Shown: positions 34,888-42,779 of the stretch, one piece after another | Numbering within the stretch: the first letter of the stretch is position 1 | Layout of the letters: the number at the start of each line of letters is the position of its first letter | NCBI GenBank assembly: GCA_963764505.1 | Contig: CAVXSP010000001.1 | Location: 1,364,001-1,428,000, forward strand | DNA from: CAVXSP01 sp963764505 | GTDB lineage: Bacteria; Acidobacteriota; Vicinamibacteria; Vicinamibacterales; SCN-69-37 | DNA: 64,000 nucleotides | Direction: 5' to 3' | The notes under the pieces: generated by a model | Told to the model about the DNA's origin: nothing | Databases searched by the model: none | What the model saw: only the letters and a program-made list of their open reading frames with translations | Program-made: the position numbers and the translations under genes

Positions 34888-34909
34888 GGCCTCCGGAGCC
34901 AAAGGCCGC
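34888..34909 (+). repeat. Second copy of the tRNA-Arg(CCG) anticodon-arm segment
   Basis: Exact 22-base copy of 34008-34029 with no tRNA around it; it stands in the 250-base gap between the DUF7662-like gene and tRNA-Lys, which holds nothing else I can support. Confidence 0.6.
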
Positions 34910-35072
34910 CGCGCGCGTGAAGGCGGCGATGGCGCTGCGAGACATCGTCTCGGAGCACGAGGTCGCAGCGCTCAGGATGTGAGTGGCGGGCCGGGTGATC
35001 CGGGTGTTGCGCGGGCCGGGACTTGGATAGAATAGGGAACATCGGCCGGCGGCTCCGCCGATTGTCTCGCCT

Positions 35073-35148
35073 GGGCCCATAGCTCAATTGGCAGAGCAGC
35101 AGACTCTTAATCTGTTGGTTGAAGGTTCGACTCCTTCTGGGCTCACCA
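35073..35148 (+). tRNA. tRNA-Lys(CTT)
   Basis: 76-nt cloverleaf: acceptor GGGCCCA/TGGGCTC, D-stem GCTC/GAGC, anticodon loop CTCTTAA (anticodon CTT), T-arm GAAGG-TTCGACT-CCTTC and encoded ACCA. Confidence 0.96.
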
Positions 35149-35284
35149 CGTTTTCACCTTCGGGCAGTCAACAACTTGCGGCCGGGAACGTCGACACCGC
35201 GCGCAGGAATCGAACCGCTCCACGTTCGATTGTTGCAACCTGTCTGACCGGTGCTTGTTTGCGAGGCCCATCGGCGATGTGCTA

Positions 35285-35298
35285 GGTTACATGTAACC
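35285..35298 (+). promoter_or_regulatory. Palindromic operator before mazEF
   Basis: Perfect 14-base palindrome GGTTACATGTAACC, 14 bases before the antitoxin start, with AGAGGAAGG following as the ribosome site. Position and symmetry fit autorepression by the antitoxin. Confidence 0.7.
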
Positions 35299-35312
35299 AG
35301 AGGAAGGTCTCC

Positions 35313-35534
35313 ATGCGAACCACCGCTCGATCCACATCCCGCGACAAGGTCCGCGCGCATCGCACCCGATTGAGGAAGGCTGGGCTGCGTCCCGTTCAGA
35401 TCTGGGTTCCGGACGTGCGGTCGAAGTCCTTCGCCCGGGCCGCCCACCGTCAGTCGCTGGCCGTGGCGAAGAGTCCTCACGCCAACCGGGACCAGTCGTT
35501 CGTCGACGCGATTTCTGCCTGGAATGCAGAATGA
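35313..35534 (+). CDS. MazE-like antitoxin (DUF3018 type)
   Basis: 73 residues: MRTTARSTSRDKVRAHRTRL, then RKAGLRPVQIWVPDVRSKSF and a C-terminal RDQSFVDAISAW. This is the short ribbon-helix-helix-like antitoxin found with MazF/PemK toxins in many bacteria. It should bind and neutralise the toxin and repress the operon through the palindrome at 35285-35298. It overlaps the toxin gene by four bases (ATGA). Confidence 0.88.
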   Translation: MRTTARSTSRDKVRAHRTRLRKAGLRPVQIWVPDVRSKSFARAAHRQSLAVAKSPHANRDQSFVDAISAWNAE

Positions 35535-35878
35535 AACGTGGCGAGGTCTGGACCGTCGCGGGTGGAGCGGCCTATGCGGGCAAGCCGCGACCAGCGGTCA
35601 TCGTCCAGGACGATCGATTCGACGCGAACGATTCGATCGTCGTATGCCCCTTGACAACCGATCCGACGCCGGCACCGATCTTCAGGCTTTCCGTCCAGCC
35701 CAGTGCCCGGAGCGGACTGCGTGTCCCATGCCGGATGATGGTGGACAAGTTGACTGCGGTGCCGAGGAGGCGCTTCGGAAGCTTGGTCGGCTCATTGGCC
35801 TCCGAAGAAGTGAAGGCGCTCAACCGTGCGATTTTCGTATTCCTGGGCTTGGCGGAAACGGAAGCGTCACAAGATTAA
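35531..35878 (+). CDS. MazF/PemK-type mRNA interferase toxin
   Basis: 115 residues of the PemK/CcdB fold: MKRGEVWTVAGG, GKPRPAVIVQDDRF, IVVCPLTTDP, RVPCRMMVDKLTAVPR. These include the conserved RPAVI and the MVDKLTAV segments of MazF-type ribonucleases that cut free mRNA. The TAA stop at 35876-35878 lies inside the end of the palindromic repeat element that begins at 35877, so insertion of the element may have set or changed the last codons. Confidence 0.92.
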   Translation: MKRGEVWTVAGGAAYAGKPRPAVIVQDDRFDANDSIVVCPLTTDPTPAPIFRLSVQPSARSGLRVPCRMMVDKLTAVPRRRFGSLVGSLASEEVKALNRAIFVFLGLAETEASQD

Positions 35879-35999
35879 CGCGGTTTCAAGAATCGTGTCG
35901 TGGGCTGTAGGCCCGAATTCGAGCAGCGCGCCGCTCTGGTGGCGCGCGAGATCGCGAGTGAGGGCCAACAGCGCACGACACGATTCCCGAAACCGCCGT
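35877..35999 (+). repeat. Palindromic dispersed repeat, copy 1 (MITE-like)
   Basis: 123 bases with terminal inverted repeats of about 35 bases (left end AACGCGGTTTC, right end GAAACCGCCGT). The inner part contains GGCGCGCGAGATCGCGAG. It is over 90 percent identical by eye to the reverse complement of 63090-63211. It starts inside the mazF stop codon. No coding capacity is evident. Confidence 0.85.
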
Positions 36000-36080
36000 A
36001 GGCTGCTTCACGCGGCCGTGCGGCTGACGGACCCGTGGGCACGTCGAGAAGAGTGGCGTCGCGAGCTGGATGTATCGAGA

Positions 36081-36767
36081 CTACCGCTCGCGCCGCAGAC
36101 GGCCGCGTCGTCGGCGCGCAACCACCCCCGCCAGGCCGAGCGCGGTCAGCGTCAGGGTCGCCGGTTCGGGAACCGGGCTGGCCTCGAAGGAACCCGTGCC
36201 GAGGAGGACGTCATTTGCGTCGCCTCCACCTGGGACCTCGAGGGACACCGCCGAAAAGCGATCCGTCAGCTGCGAAAGGAAGCTGAAATCCGTCGGGAGG
36301 GATAGCGTGTCCCAGGTGCTCGTCGGTCCCGAAAAGGCCAGGACGAGGAGCGTATCTCCGGTGTTGCCGCCAACAGTCACGTTATTGTCGATCCCAGCGA
36401 GGAACAACAGCGCATCGACGTTGGTGCCCGTGTAAAGGGGGTCGGCATCGTTGACCACATACACTCCGGCGCCGCCAGGCCCGAGCGTCTTGTCGACGCC
36501 GTTGAAGATCAACTGATAGGCCTCGAACTCGTAGAGTTCGCTGTTCGCGTCGCCGCCGCCCGGGACCGGCGTCTTGGTCGTGTCCCACGTAAAGAAGCCG
36601 CTGAACGGGTTGACCGCAGCGCCGCCTGATCCCGATAGATCCACGCTGCCAGAGAAGTCGAGGGTCAGAGGAGAGGCCTGCGCAGCGGCAGCAACCCCGA
36701 CAAGGACCAGAAGACTCAGAAGTACGTGCCGGATTGCTGTGAACGTTCCCGTTCGCGTCGCCACCAT
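36081..36767 (-). CDS. PEP-CTERM sorting domain protein
   Basis: 228 residues with a signal peptide (VLLSLLVLVGVAAAAQASP) and the C-terminal PEP-CTERM tail VPEPATLTLTALGLAGVVA followed by RRRRG, which exosortase removes during export to the outer surface. The middle is a beta-rich region with no named domain. GGAGGTGGTA before ATG 36767 supports the start. No exosortase or other PEP-CTERM gene is in the window. The 430 bases upstream (36768-37198) contain no gene I can support, only the hairpin at 37110-37137. Confidence 0.88.
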   Translation of the reverse strand: MVATRTGTFTAIRHVLLSLLVLVGVAAAAQASPLTLDFSGSVDLSGSGGAAVNPFSGFFTWDTTKTPVPGGGDANSELYEFEAYQLIFNGVDKTLGPGGAGVYVVNDADPLYTGTNVDALLFLAGIDNNVTVGGNTGDTLLVLAFSGPTSTWDTLSLPTDFSFLSQLTDRFSAVSLEVPGGGDANDVLLGTGSFEASPVPEPATLTLTALGLAGVVARRRRGRLRRER

Positions 36768-37109
36768 TACCACCTCCCCGAAAGGCTGAATCGGCGATTC
36801 CGCCCTAGCAACCGCAATGCCATGATTCAGATGGGCAATTGCACAGCTTTGGAGCCGATCGGCGCCTGGCTCCGGGCCGAAGTCTTCGCGGGGGGCGAGA
36901 TGAGTCTTCCGCGCCGGCGCTCCGCGACCGGTCGGTCCGGGTCGGCGGTTGCTGGACCGAGCGCGTTCGCGTTCGGTATCTCGCAACGGAGCCGAGCGCC
37001 AGCGCCTTGTGACGCCCCCCACACCATCTTTCAGTCCAGCGCCATCGACAACTTGCCGTGTGTTGCTGCGGCGACCACGGACAGGATTCGAACCGACCGC
37101 GACGACGAT

Positions 37110-37137
37110 AACGCGCTGACCGACGCGTCAGCGCGTT
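37110..37137. terminator. Perfect 11-bp hairpin downstream of vapBC
   Basis: Stem AACGCGCTGAC with exact complement after a six-base loop. It lies 60 bases past the vapC stop and could act as a terminator, though it lacks a T-run on that side. Confidence 0.45.
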
Positions 37138-37198
37138 GGCTGCGGTTCGAAGACGATTCGTAGGCCGTGCGAGTCGCTTGCGCCACCGGCGATGGAGA

Positions 37199-37639
37199 TC
37201 ATTGATCCTTGCCACGGGCTTCCTTGCGTCGCCGCTGCGAAGCCGATCCCTTCCAGTCCTCGACCTTCAAGCCAGGTACTCGCTGGAATTCGCTGGTGTT
37301 GTGGGTGACGAGGGTCAGCTCGCGCGCCCTGGCCTGGCCCGCGATCAACACGTCGTACGGCCCGATGGGCATTCCCTTCGATGCGAGATGCGCTCGGATC
37401 TCCCCGGCCTGTCGGGCGTCGTCCAGATCGAACTCCAACACCGAAAACTGAAGCGCGTCCACACGGGCCACGTTCTGCTCCACCCGCTGACTCCTGAATG
37501 CGCCGTAGTACAGCTCGTGGATGACGACCGCCGACACAGCGAAATCCCGGGGCGCGTAGCGACGGATCCGGCGCGCGATCGCCGAAGTCGTGTCGTCGAG
37601 CAGCGCGATGATGGCGTTGGCGTCGAGCAGATACCGCAT
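37199..37639 (-). CDS. VapC-type PIN-domain ribonuclease toxin
   Basis: 146 residues. The PIN acidic residues are visible in MRYLLDANAII (Asp6), VIHELYYG, and GPYDVLIAGQA; THNTSEF closes the site. It is close to the tRNA(fMet)-specific VapC group, but the target is not known. A basic tail of about 20 residues follows the domain. The ATG overlaps the vapB stop by one base, so the antitoxin is translated first. Confidence 0.9.
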   Translation of the reverse strand: MRYLLDANAIIALLDDTTSAIARRIRRYAPRDFAVSAVVIHELYYGAFRSQRVEQNVARVDALQFSVLEFDLDDARQAGEIRAHLASKGMPIGPYDVLIAGQARARELTLVTHNTSEFQRVPGLKVEDWKGSASQRRRKEARGKDQ

Positions 37640-37884
37640 CAGCGGAACACCTGGCCGAGCTCAGGCCGCTCTGTCGCCTGGGGCCAATCGCGCACGGCGG
37701 ACACGAAGTCGGCATCGAGGTCGCCCGCAAGCGCGTCAAGCCACTCCCACGAGTCGGGCAGCGGTTCGAGCACAATCGCCCGGCCACGCCGGCGGATCCG
37801 GACCTCCCGGCCATCGACGCGGAAGGCGCGCGGCAATCTGATCGCTTGGGATCGCCCCGACCAAAACACCTTTGCCGTCTCCAT
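37639..37884 (-). CDS. VapB-type antitoxin (AbrB/SpoVT fold)
   Basis: 81 residues: METAKVFWSGRSQAIRLPRA is the swapped-hairpin DNA-binding domain, and the C-terminal part (LDALAGDLDADFVSAVRDW) should wrap the toxin. CGGAGGACGTC precedes ATG 37884. The operator-like inverted repeat is at 37896-37924. Confidence 0.9.
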   Translation of the reverse strand: METAKVFWSGRSQAIRLPRAFRVDGREVRIRRRGRAIVLEPLPDSWEWLDALAGDLDADFVSAVRDWPQATERPELGQVFR

Positions 37885-37895
37885 GACGTCCTCCG

Positions 37896-37924
37896 GATGA
37901 GATATACCAAACGAATATATCATC
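37896..37924 (-). promoter_or_regulatory. vapBC operator/promoter inverted repeat
   Basis: AT-rich imperfect palindrome: GATGA-ATAT arms on both sides of a GTTTGG-like centre, 12 bases before vapB. TATATT within it would serve as a -10 element, so antitoxin binding would block transcription. Confidence 0.6.
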
Positions 37925-38085
37925 CTGGGAGCGCCCGCAAGAGCCATAGCTCGGACGCCCCCCACTCTCTCGCCGTACTCGTTCGCAACGGCGCGCCGGA
38001 AGACGTTGATTCGCGAGATTGGGCCAAATCCGACACTGTGCGATTCGGAACAGCGGGTCCTGTTGCCGGTAACTACACTCGTCCG

Positions 38086-38289
38086 ATGTCCACCCAGAAC
38101 ACCAAGACACTGCTGTTCATTGCCTGGTCGATTGCGGTCTTCCTTGCGGCGATCGCGATCGGAATCACGTCTGTTCCGACTTGGCTCGTTGTGGCCTGTA
38201 TCGCCGTCGTGCCACCCGTGGTGGTGCGAGCCTTCTGGCATGCTCCGGAACGGACAATCTCCGAAAGTATCCGCGACGCTCGCCAGTAG
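38086..38289 (+). CDS. Small two-helix membrane protein, unknown function
   Basis: 67 residues starting MSTQNTKTLLFIAWSIAVFL, with two hydrophobic helices (about 8-28 and 32-50) and a charged end (HAPERTISESIRDARQ). Codon use is less GC-rich than neighbours. No family recognised. Downstream, 38290-38629, is a 340-base stretch with a short in-frame repeat (GCCTGGAGC three times at about 38343-38370); an arginine-rich reading frame there (38302-38514) is doubtful. Confidence 0.5.
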   Translation: MSTQNTKTLLFIAWSIAVFLAAIAIGITSVPTWLVVACIAVVPPVVVRAFWHAPERTISESIRDARQ

Positions 38290-38629
38290 CGGATTGACAT
38301 CATGACGAGCATTGACGACGAATGCGATTCCCAGGCACAGCGCCTGGAGCGCCTGGAGCGCCTGGAGCGGATGAAGCGTGAGTTCCTCGGTGCGCAGCAA
38401 CGGCGGCGCGAGAGAACCGCCGCTTCGCGTCGCGGCGATACTGGTGACGGTGACGGGCCACCTCTCGCGGGCCCTGTCGCAGATGGTCAGGCAGTCGCGC
38501 AGCCGCGCAACTGAGTGCGCGAGTCGTGGCGTGTGAGCGCCTTTCGTGATGACCGTCCTTCGGACCCTCCCCCGGCCAGCGCCCGGCCTCGGACCTGGCG
38601 ATGGCGTAGAATCTCGCCTGTCCACTTGC

Positions 38630-38667
38630 TTACCGAGAGGAGTCGACATATAGTCTCGGTAACCGAG
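38630..38667 (+). promoter_or_regulatory. Candidate PadR operator
   Basis: TTACCGAG and its exact inverse CTCGGTAA are 17 bases apart, and the second arm is itself part of the palindrome CTCGGTAACCGAG. ACATATAGT between the arms may be the -10 region. It lies 22 bases before the PadR gene. Confidence 0.65.
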
Positions 38668-38688
38668 TAATCGCCAGGGAGCTGCTGC

Positions 38689-39024
38689 ATGAGCCGTCCG
38701 TCCGACCTCGTCCAGGGCACACTCGACTTGCTGATTCTCAAGATCCTGGCGCTCGAGCCCCTGCACGGGTGGGCGGTTGGTCAGCGCTTGACGCAGATCT
38801 CGGGTGATGTGCTCCAGGTGAGCGACGGCTCCCTCTATCCGGCTCTCCACAAGCTCGAACAGAACGGTTGGATCAAGGCCGAATGGCGGCCGAGCGAAAA
38901 CAACCGCCGCGCCAAGTTCTACGAGCTGACCCGGGCGGGCCGGCATCGCCTCGAGGCCGAGACCCTCGACTGGAACCGCCTATCCGCCGCCATCTCCAAG
39001 GTCGTCAAGCTGAAGGAAGCATGA
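38689..39024 (+). CDS. PadR family transcriptional regulator
   Basis: 111-residue winged-helix regulator: LVQGTLDLLILKILALEPLH (helix 1 and 2), LQVSDGSLYPALHKLEQNGW (recognition helix) and the wing NNRRAKFYELTRAGR. It is of the short PadR type that in Acidobacteria precedes ADOP permease genes. ATG 38689 with AGGGAG upstream. The stop overlaps an ATG (ATGATG) that begins a damaged reading frame, probably the lost partner gene. Confidence 0.92.
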   Translation: MSRPSDLVQGTLDLLILKILALEPLHGWAVGQRLTQISGDVLQVSDGSLYPALHKLEQNGWIKAEWRPSENNRRAKFYELTRAGRHRLEAETLDWNRLSAAISKVVKLKEA

Positions 39025-39145
39025 TGCCGACGCTCCAGCGCTGGCTCGACGTCCCTCCGCCTCCGGCTTCGCTCGGACTTGCGTGGGGCCGACCGCCTGG
39101 GACCCGTCGGCGATCATGTGATGGGCCTCTTCAGGCCGGGGGAGC
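39021..39145 (+). pseudogene. Remnant of an ADOP permease start after padR (tentative)
   Basis: The ATG overlapping the PadR stop reads MMPTLQRWLDVP and, after a frame change near 39052, LRLRLRSDLRG, which resembles the N-terminus of ADOP permeases that follow PadR genes. It stops being recognisable within 100 bases. Low certainty. Confidence 0.35.
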
Positions 39146-41602
39146 CTAGCCCCGAAGCACCTGCGCGGGATCCGTGGAGGCCGCCTGGAACGCCGGCGCG
39201 CAGCACGCGGCGACGACCACAACCAGCACGAGCAGCGGGACGGCAATCAGGGTTGGGGGATCCAGCGGCGCGACACCGAACAGAAGAGAAGACAGCAGCC
39301 GAGCGCCTGCCATGGCGGCGGCGAGGCCGATGAGCATGCCAGCGCCGGCCAGCGTGATCGCCTGGCCGAGCACCAGGTGGACGATCTGGGCGCGAGTCGC
39401 GCCGAGTGCCAGCCGGACGGCCATTTCGCTCATCCTCTGGGCGACCCAGGACGAGGTCACCGCGTAGGCGCCCAGCAGAGCCAGGAGCAGGCCGATCGCG
39501 CCGAATGCGCTGACGAGCAGCGTCCGGAATCTGGGCGCGGTGAGGTAGCGGCCGACCGCCTCGTCGGCCGTCGAGACCTCACCGACAGCAACATCGGCGT
39601 CGACGGAACCGAGCCTGGCGCGTATCGCGGCGGCGGCGGCGAGAGGATCACCCACCGTGCGCACGAGCACGGTGAGGCCGCCGGCGTCGAATCCATCTGA
39701 GTCCTGGCCGATCGGCACGAAGAAGGACGGCTGCGCCGGTTCGGTGAGCGCGATGTCACGCGTGTCGCCGACGACCCCGACGATCGTCAGCCAGGCCGGT
39801 CCGGCCGCCGTTCGCTGGTAGGCCACGCGACGGCCAACGGCGTCGCGCGCACGCCCGTACAGGCCTGCCATTGCCTCGTTGATCACGGCCACGGGCGGGC
39901 TGCCCGATCGGTCCGTCGTGGCAAACCCTCGGCCGGCCACGACGCGCATGCCCATCGCACGGAAGTAGTTCGGGTCGACGTGACGGAGGTTCGCTTCTTC
40001 GGGCGCCGCGGTCCTATCGGCGCCGTCGCGCGTGATGCGTTGCGCGAGGGTGCGCTGAGCGGTCACGAGTCCCATGCCGGCGAGCATCGACCCGCTGCTG
40101 GCCGAGGCGACCTGCACGCCGGGAACGACGCGGAGCTGCGCGAGCATGCGGGTGATGAAGTCCAGGCGGGGACCGTCCTGCGCGTATTTCGGCACAGGCA
40201 GGTGCAGGTTGACGGTCAGCAGGCGGTCCGTCCGGAATCCCGTCTCGACGTGCATCAGTCGGTTCAGGCTGCGGAGGAGCAGGCTCGCGCCGACGAGCAA
40301 GACGATCGCCATCGCGATTTCCGCCACGACGAACATCCGGCGCAGCCGCATCTGGCCCGTGGACGAGGCGCCGGCCGCGCCGCCGGCTCCGAGCGATTCG
40401 CGATCCATGCGGGCGAGGCGCACGGCGGGCAGCAGGCCGCACACGAACAGCGCGCCGATGGCGAGCAGGGCCGACGTCACCATGAACAGCGGATCGAGGC
40501 CGACGTCCGCAAGCCGCGGCGTGTCTGGCGGGGCGAGCGCGCGGAGCACGGCCACGGTGCCGTAACCGGCCGGGAACGACAGAAGCGCGCCCAGACCTCC
40601 CAGCAGCACGCTGTCCATCGTGAGCCACCTGACGACCTGCCAGTGGCTGGCACCGAGAGCGCGGCGGATTTCGACCTCGCGGCGGCGCCTGGCGCCTCGA
40701 ACCAGGATCAGGTTCGAGACGTTCAAGCAGCCGATCGCATACACAGCCGCCGCCGCCGTCAGCAGCAACAGCCAGGACGCGCTGGCGGCGCGGACCGTCG
40801 TGTCCTTCAGCGGCTCGATCACGAACGCCATCCCCGGGTTCGTGCGGCCTCCCGTGATGGCAGCGACCACCTGGGCCATGTCCGCCTGCGCTCGGTCGAG
40901 ACCGACGTCCTGGCGAAGCCTGGCGAGGATGTAGGCGTTGTGGCCCTGGTCCGCTGCGTCGCGCGGCCGCCAGAGGTCCGCGCCCGCGGGAAACCGCATC
41001 GCCGCCGGCACGACGCCGACGATGCGGTAGGACTGGTCGTCGAGCCGGATCGTGCGCCCGACGACCGCCGGATTGGCGCCGTAGTAGTCGCGCCAGAGGC
41101 CCTCGCTCAGGACCGCCACCGCCTGACGTCCGGGCTCCTCGTCACCGGCAGCCAACGTGCGCCCGAGCCTCGCCTGCACGTTCAGCGTGGCGAAGAGATC
41201 CGCCGACACGGTGGCCGCCGCGGCGTCTCTCGATCCGCCGTCGCCCGTCAGGCTGACGATGTCCGTGTCGTAGAAGGTCATGGCCTCGAAGACATGGTTG
41301 GTGGCCCGCATGACCTCGAAGTCGGAAGGCGGCACGTGAAAGTGCCAGTTCGGGCGTCCCGATCGCGTCAGCCACACGTTGACGAGACGCGGCGCACCGG
41401 CGTACGGCAGCGGCTGAATCAGGATCGTGCGCACGGCGCTGACCAGCGCCGCGGTCGAGCCGATGGCCAGCGCGAGCGTCAGCGCCACGACGGCCGTGAA
41501 GCCCCACTGGCGGACCAGGATCCGCACGGCGCGTCTGGCGTCGGTCAGAGCGCCCGTCCACGCGCGTGCGGCAGCCCGGGACCCGGCCCGTAAGTCTGTC
41601 AT
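39146..41602 (-). CDS. ADOP family MacB/FtsX-type permease
   Basis: 818-residue membrane protein with two repeats, each a periplasmic MacB_PCD domain and an FtsX four-helix domain. Seen are VRILVRQWGFTAVVALTLAL with the first helix, LLTAAAAVYAIGCLNVSNLI in the middle, and the closing LGAYAVTSSWVAQRMSEMAV-type helix region with EMAVRLALGA. The N-terminal soluble helix seen in some ADOP proteins is short here. Such orphan permeases are abundant in Acidobacteria; transport substrates are unknown and no ATPase partner is nearby. It converges on padR, so it is not the direct partner of that gene. Confidence 0.9.
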   Translation of the reverse strand: MTDLRAGSRAAARAWTGALTDARRAVRILVRQWGFTAVVALTLALAIGSTAALVSAVRTILIQPLPYAGAPRLVNVWLTRSGRPNWHFHVPPSDFEVMRATNHVFEAMTFYDTDIVSLTGDGGSRDAAAATVSADLFATLNVQARLGRTLAAGDEEPGRQAVAVLSEGLWRDYYGANPAVVGRTIRLDDQSYRIVGVVPAAMRFPAGADLWRPRDAADQGHNAYILARLRQDVGLDRAQADMAQVVAAITGGRTNPGMAFVIEPLKDTTVRAASASWLLLLTAAAAVYAIGCLNVSNLILVRGARRRREVEIRRALGASHWQVVRWLTMDSVLLGGLGALLSFPAGYGTVAVLRALAPPDTPRLADVGLDPLFMVTSALLAIGALFVCGLLPAVRLARMDRESLGAGGAAGASSTGQMRLRRMFVVAEIAMAIVLLVGASLLLRSLNRLMHVETGFRTDRLLTVNLHLPVPKYAQDGPRLDFITRMLAQLRVVPGVQVASASSGSMLAGMGLVTAQRTLAQRITRDGADRTAAPEEANLRHVDPNYFRAMGMRVVAGRGFATTDRSGSPPVAVINEAMAGLYGRARDAVGRRVAYQRTAAGPAWLTIVGVVGDTRDIALTEPAQPSFFVPIGQDSDGFDAGGLTVLVRTVGDPLAAAAAIRARLGSVDADVAVGEVSTADEAVGRYLTAPRFRTLLVSAFGAIGLLLALLGAYAVTSSWVAQRMSEMAVRLALGATRAQIVHLVLGQAITLAGAGMLIGLAAAMAGARLLSSLLFGVAPLDPPTLIAVPLLVLVVVVAACCAPAFQAASTDPAQVLRG

Positions 41603-41729
41603 AGACAGACCTTATGGAGGCAGGGCTCAGCTGTCAAGGCGCACGACCCGGGCGAGATCCGGGCCGTGCGGGGATCGGGCCCGCCGCCGTGGCCGCCGCC
41701 CGTCACAACGGCTAGAATCGCAGACGACC

Positions 41730-42767
41730 GTGAACCGCAGACGACACCTCGCCGTCGCATGGCGCTCCTCGCTCGCGTGCCTCGCGTGCGCGACGCTGGC
41801 CTGGGCGCAGGCCGGCGTGAGCCGGGCCGACGATCCGCCCAACCCCTACACCACGGTGAAGGCCTGGCTGTCGCTGCCCGCGACCCGGATGCTCGGCGCG
41901 GTCAGCGGCGTCGACATCGACGCCGACGGACGGTCGGTCTGGGTCGCCGAGCGCTGCGGGAGCGTCTCCTGCGTGGATTCCACGCTCGCGCCGATCATGA
42001 AGATCGCGCCTGACGGGACGCTCGTGCTGAGCTTCGGGGCCGGCCTCTTCGCCGTGCCGCACGGTATGTACGTGGATCGCGACGGCGATGTCTGGGTGAC
42101 AGACGATGCGACCGGCCCGTCGTCGGGCAAGGGGCATCAGGTGCTGAAGTTCGCGCCTGACGGGACGCTCCTCATGAGGCTCGGCACGCCCGGAGTCCCC
42201 GGCGCGGGCGAGAACGAGTTCAACCGTCCCTCGGACGTTGTCGTCGCGCCGAACGGCGACATCTTCGTGGCCGACGGGCATGGCGGCGATTCCAATGCGC
42301 GCATCGTCAAGTTCTCGAAGGACGGGCGTTTCGTCAAGACGTGGGGCCGGCGAGGGACCGCGCCGGGCGAGTTCGATACGCCGCACAGCCTCGCGATGGA
42401 CTCGCAGGGCCGCGTGTTCGTCGCCGACCTGCGAAACTTCCGGATCCAGATCTTCGATCAGGAAGGGAGGTTCCTCGATCAGTGGACGCAGTTCGGCATG
42501 CCGGGTGGCGTATTCATCGATCGCCACGACGTGCTCTACGTGGCGGATTCGCTCTCCAGTGCCGACACGCATCCCGGATGGGCGCGAGGGATTCGGATCG
42601 GCAACGCGCGCGACGGCCGGGTCACGGCGTTCATTCCCGATCCGACGCCGACCGCGACGCCGATTACGGCGGCCGAAGGCGTTGCCGCGGACGCGCTGGG
42701 CCACGTCTTCGGGGCCGTCGTTCCCACCCCGGGACTTCAGAAGCACGCACGGCGCGATTCACCCTGA
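41730..42767 (+). CDS. NHL-repeat protein, peptidyl-hydroxyglycine amidating lyase-like
   Basis: 345 residues with a signal peptide (SLACLACATLAWAQA) and a six-bladed propeller of NHL repeats: GHQVLKFAPDGTLLMRLGTP, SNARIVKFSKDGRFVKTWGR, DTPHSLAMDSQGRVFVADLR and NFRIQIFDQEGRFLDQW. It resembles the bacterial proteins annotated as peptidyl-alpha-hydroxyglycine alpha-amidating lyase-like, but catalysis is unproven. Start GTG 41730 fits the signal peptide, with a TAGAAT -10 element at 41713-41718. It is followed after 12 bases by the VWFA gene. Confidence 0.85.
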   Translation: MNRRRHLAVAWRSSLACLACATLAWAQAGVSRADDPPNPYTTVKAWLSLPATRMLGAVSGVDIDADGRSVWVAERCGSVSCVDSTLAPIMKIAPDGTLVLSFGAGLFAVPHGMYVDRDGDVWVTDDATGPSSGKGHQVLKFAPDGTLLMRLGTPGVPGAGENEFNRPSDVVVAPNGDIFVADGHGGDSNARIVKFSKDGRFVKTWGRRGTAPGEFDTPHSLAMDSQGRVFVADLRNFRIQIFDQEGRFLDQWTQFGMPGGVFIDRHDVLYVADSLSSADTHPGWARGIRIGNARDGRVTAFIPDPTPTATPITAAEGVAADALGHVFGAVVPTPGLQKHARRDSP

Positions 42768-42779
42768 CGCGTGGAGCCG

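Noticed and set aside
37060..37165. A tRNA-like stretch on the minus strand containing GGTTCGAATCC
   Set aside because: The T-stem does not pair and no matching acceptor or anticodon arm could be folded; at most a degraded fragment.
38302..38514. A 70-codon frame with a triple 9-base repeat
   Set aside because: Composition is arginine-rich, the start has no ribosome site and no family is recognised; kept out as a gene.
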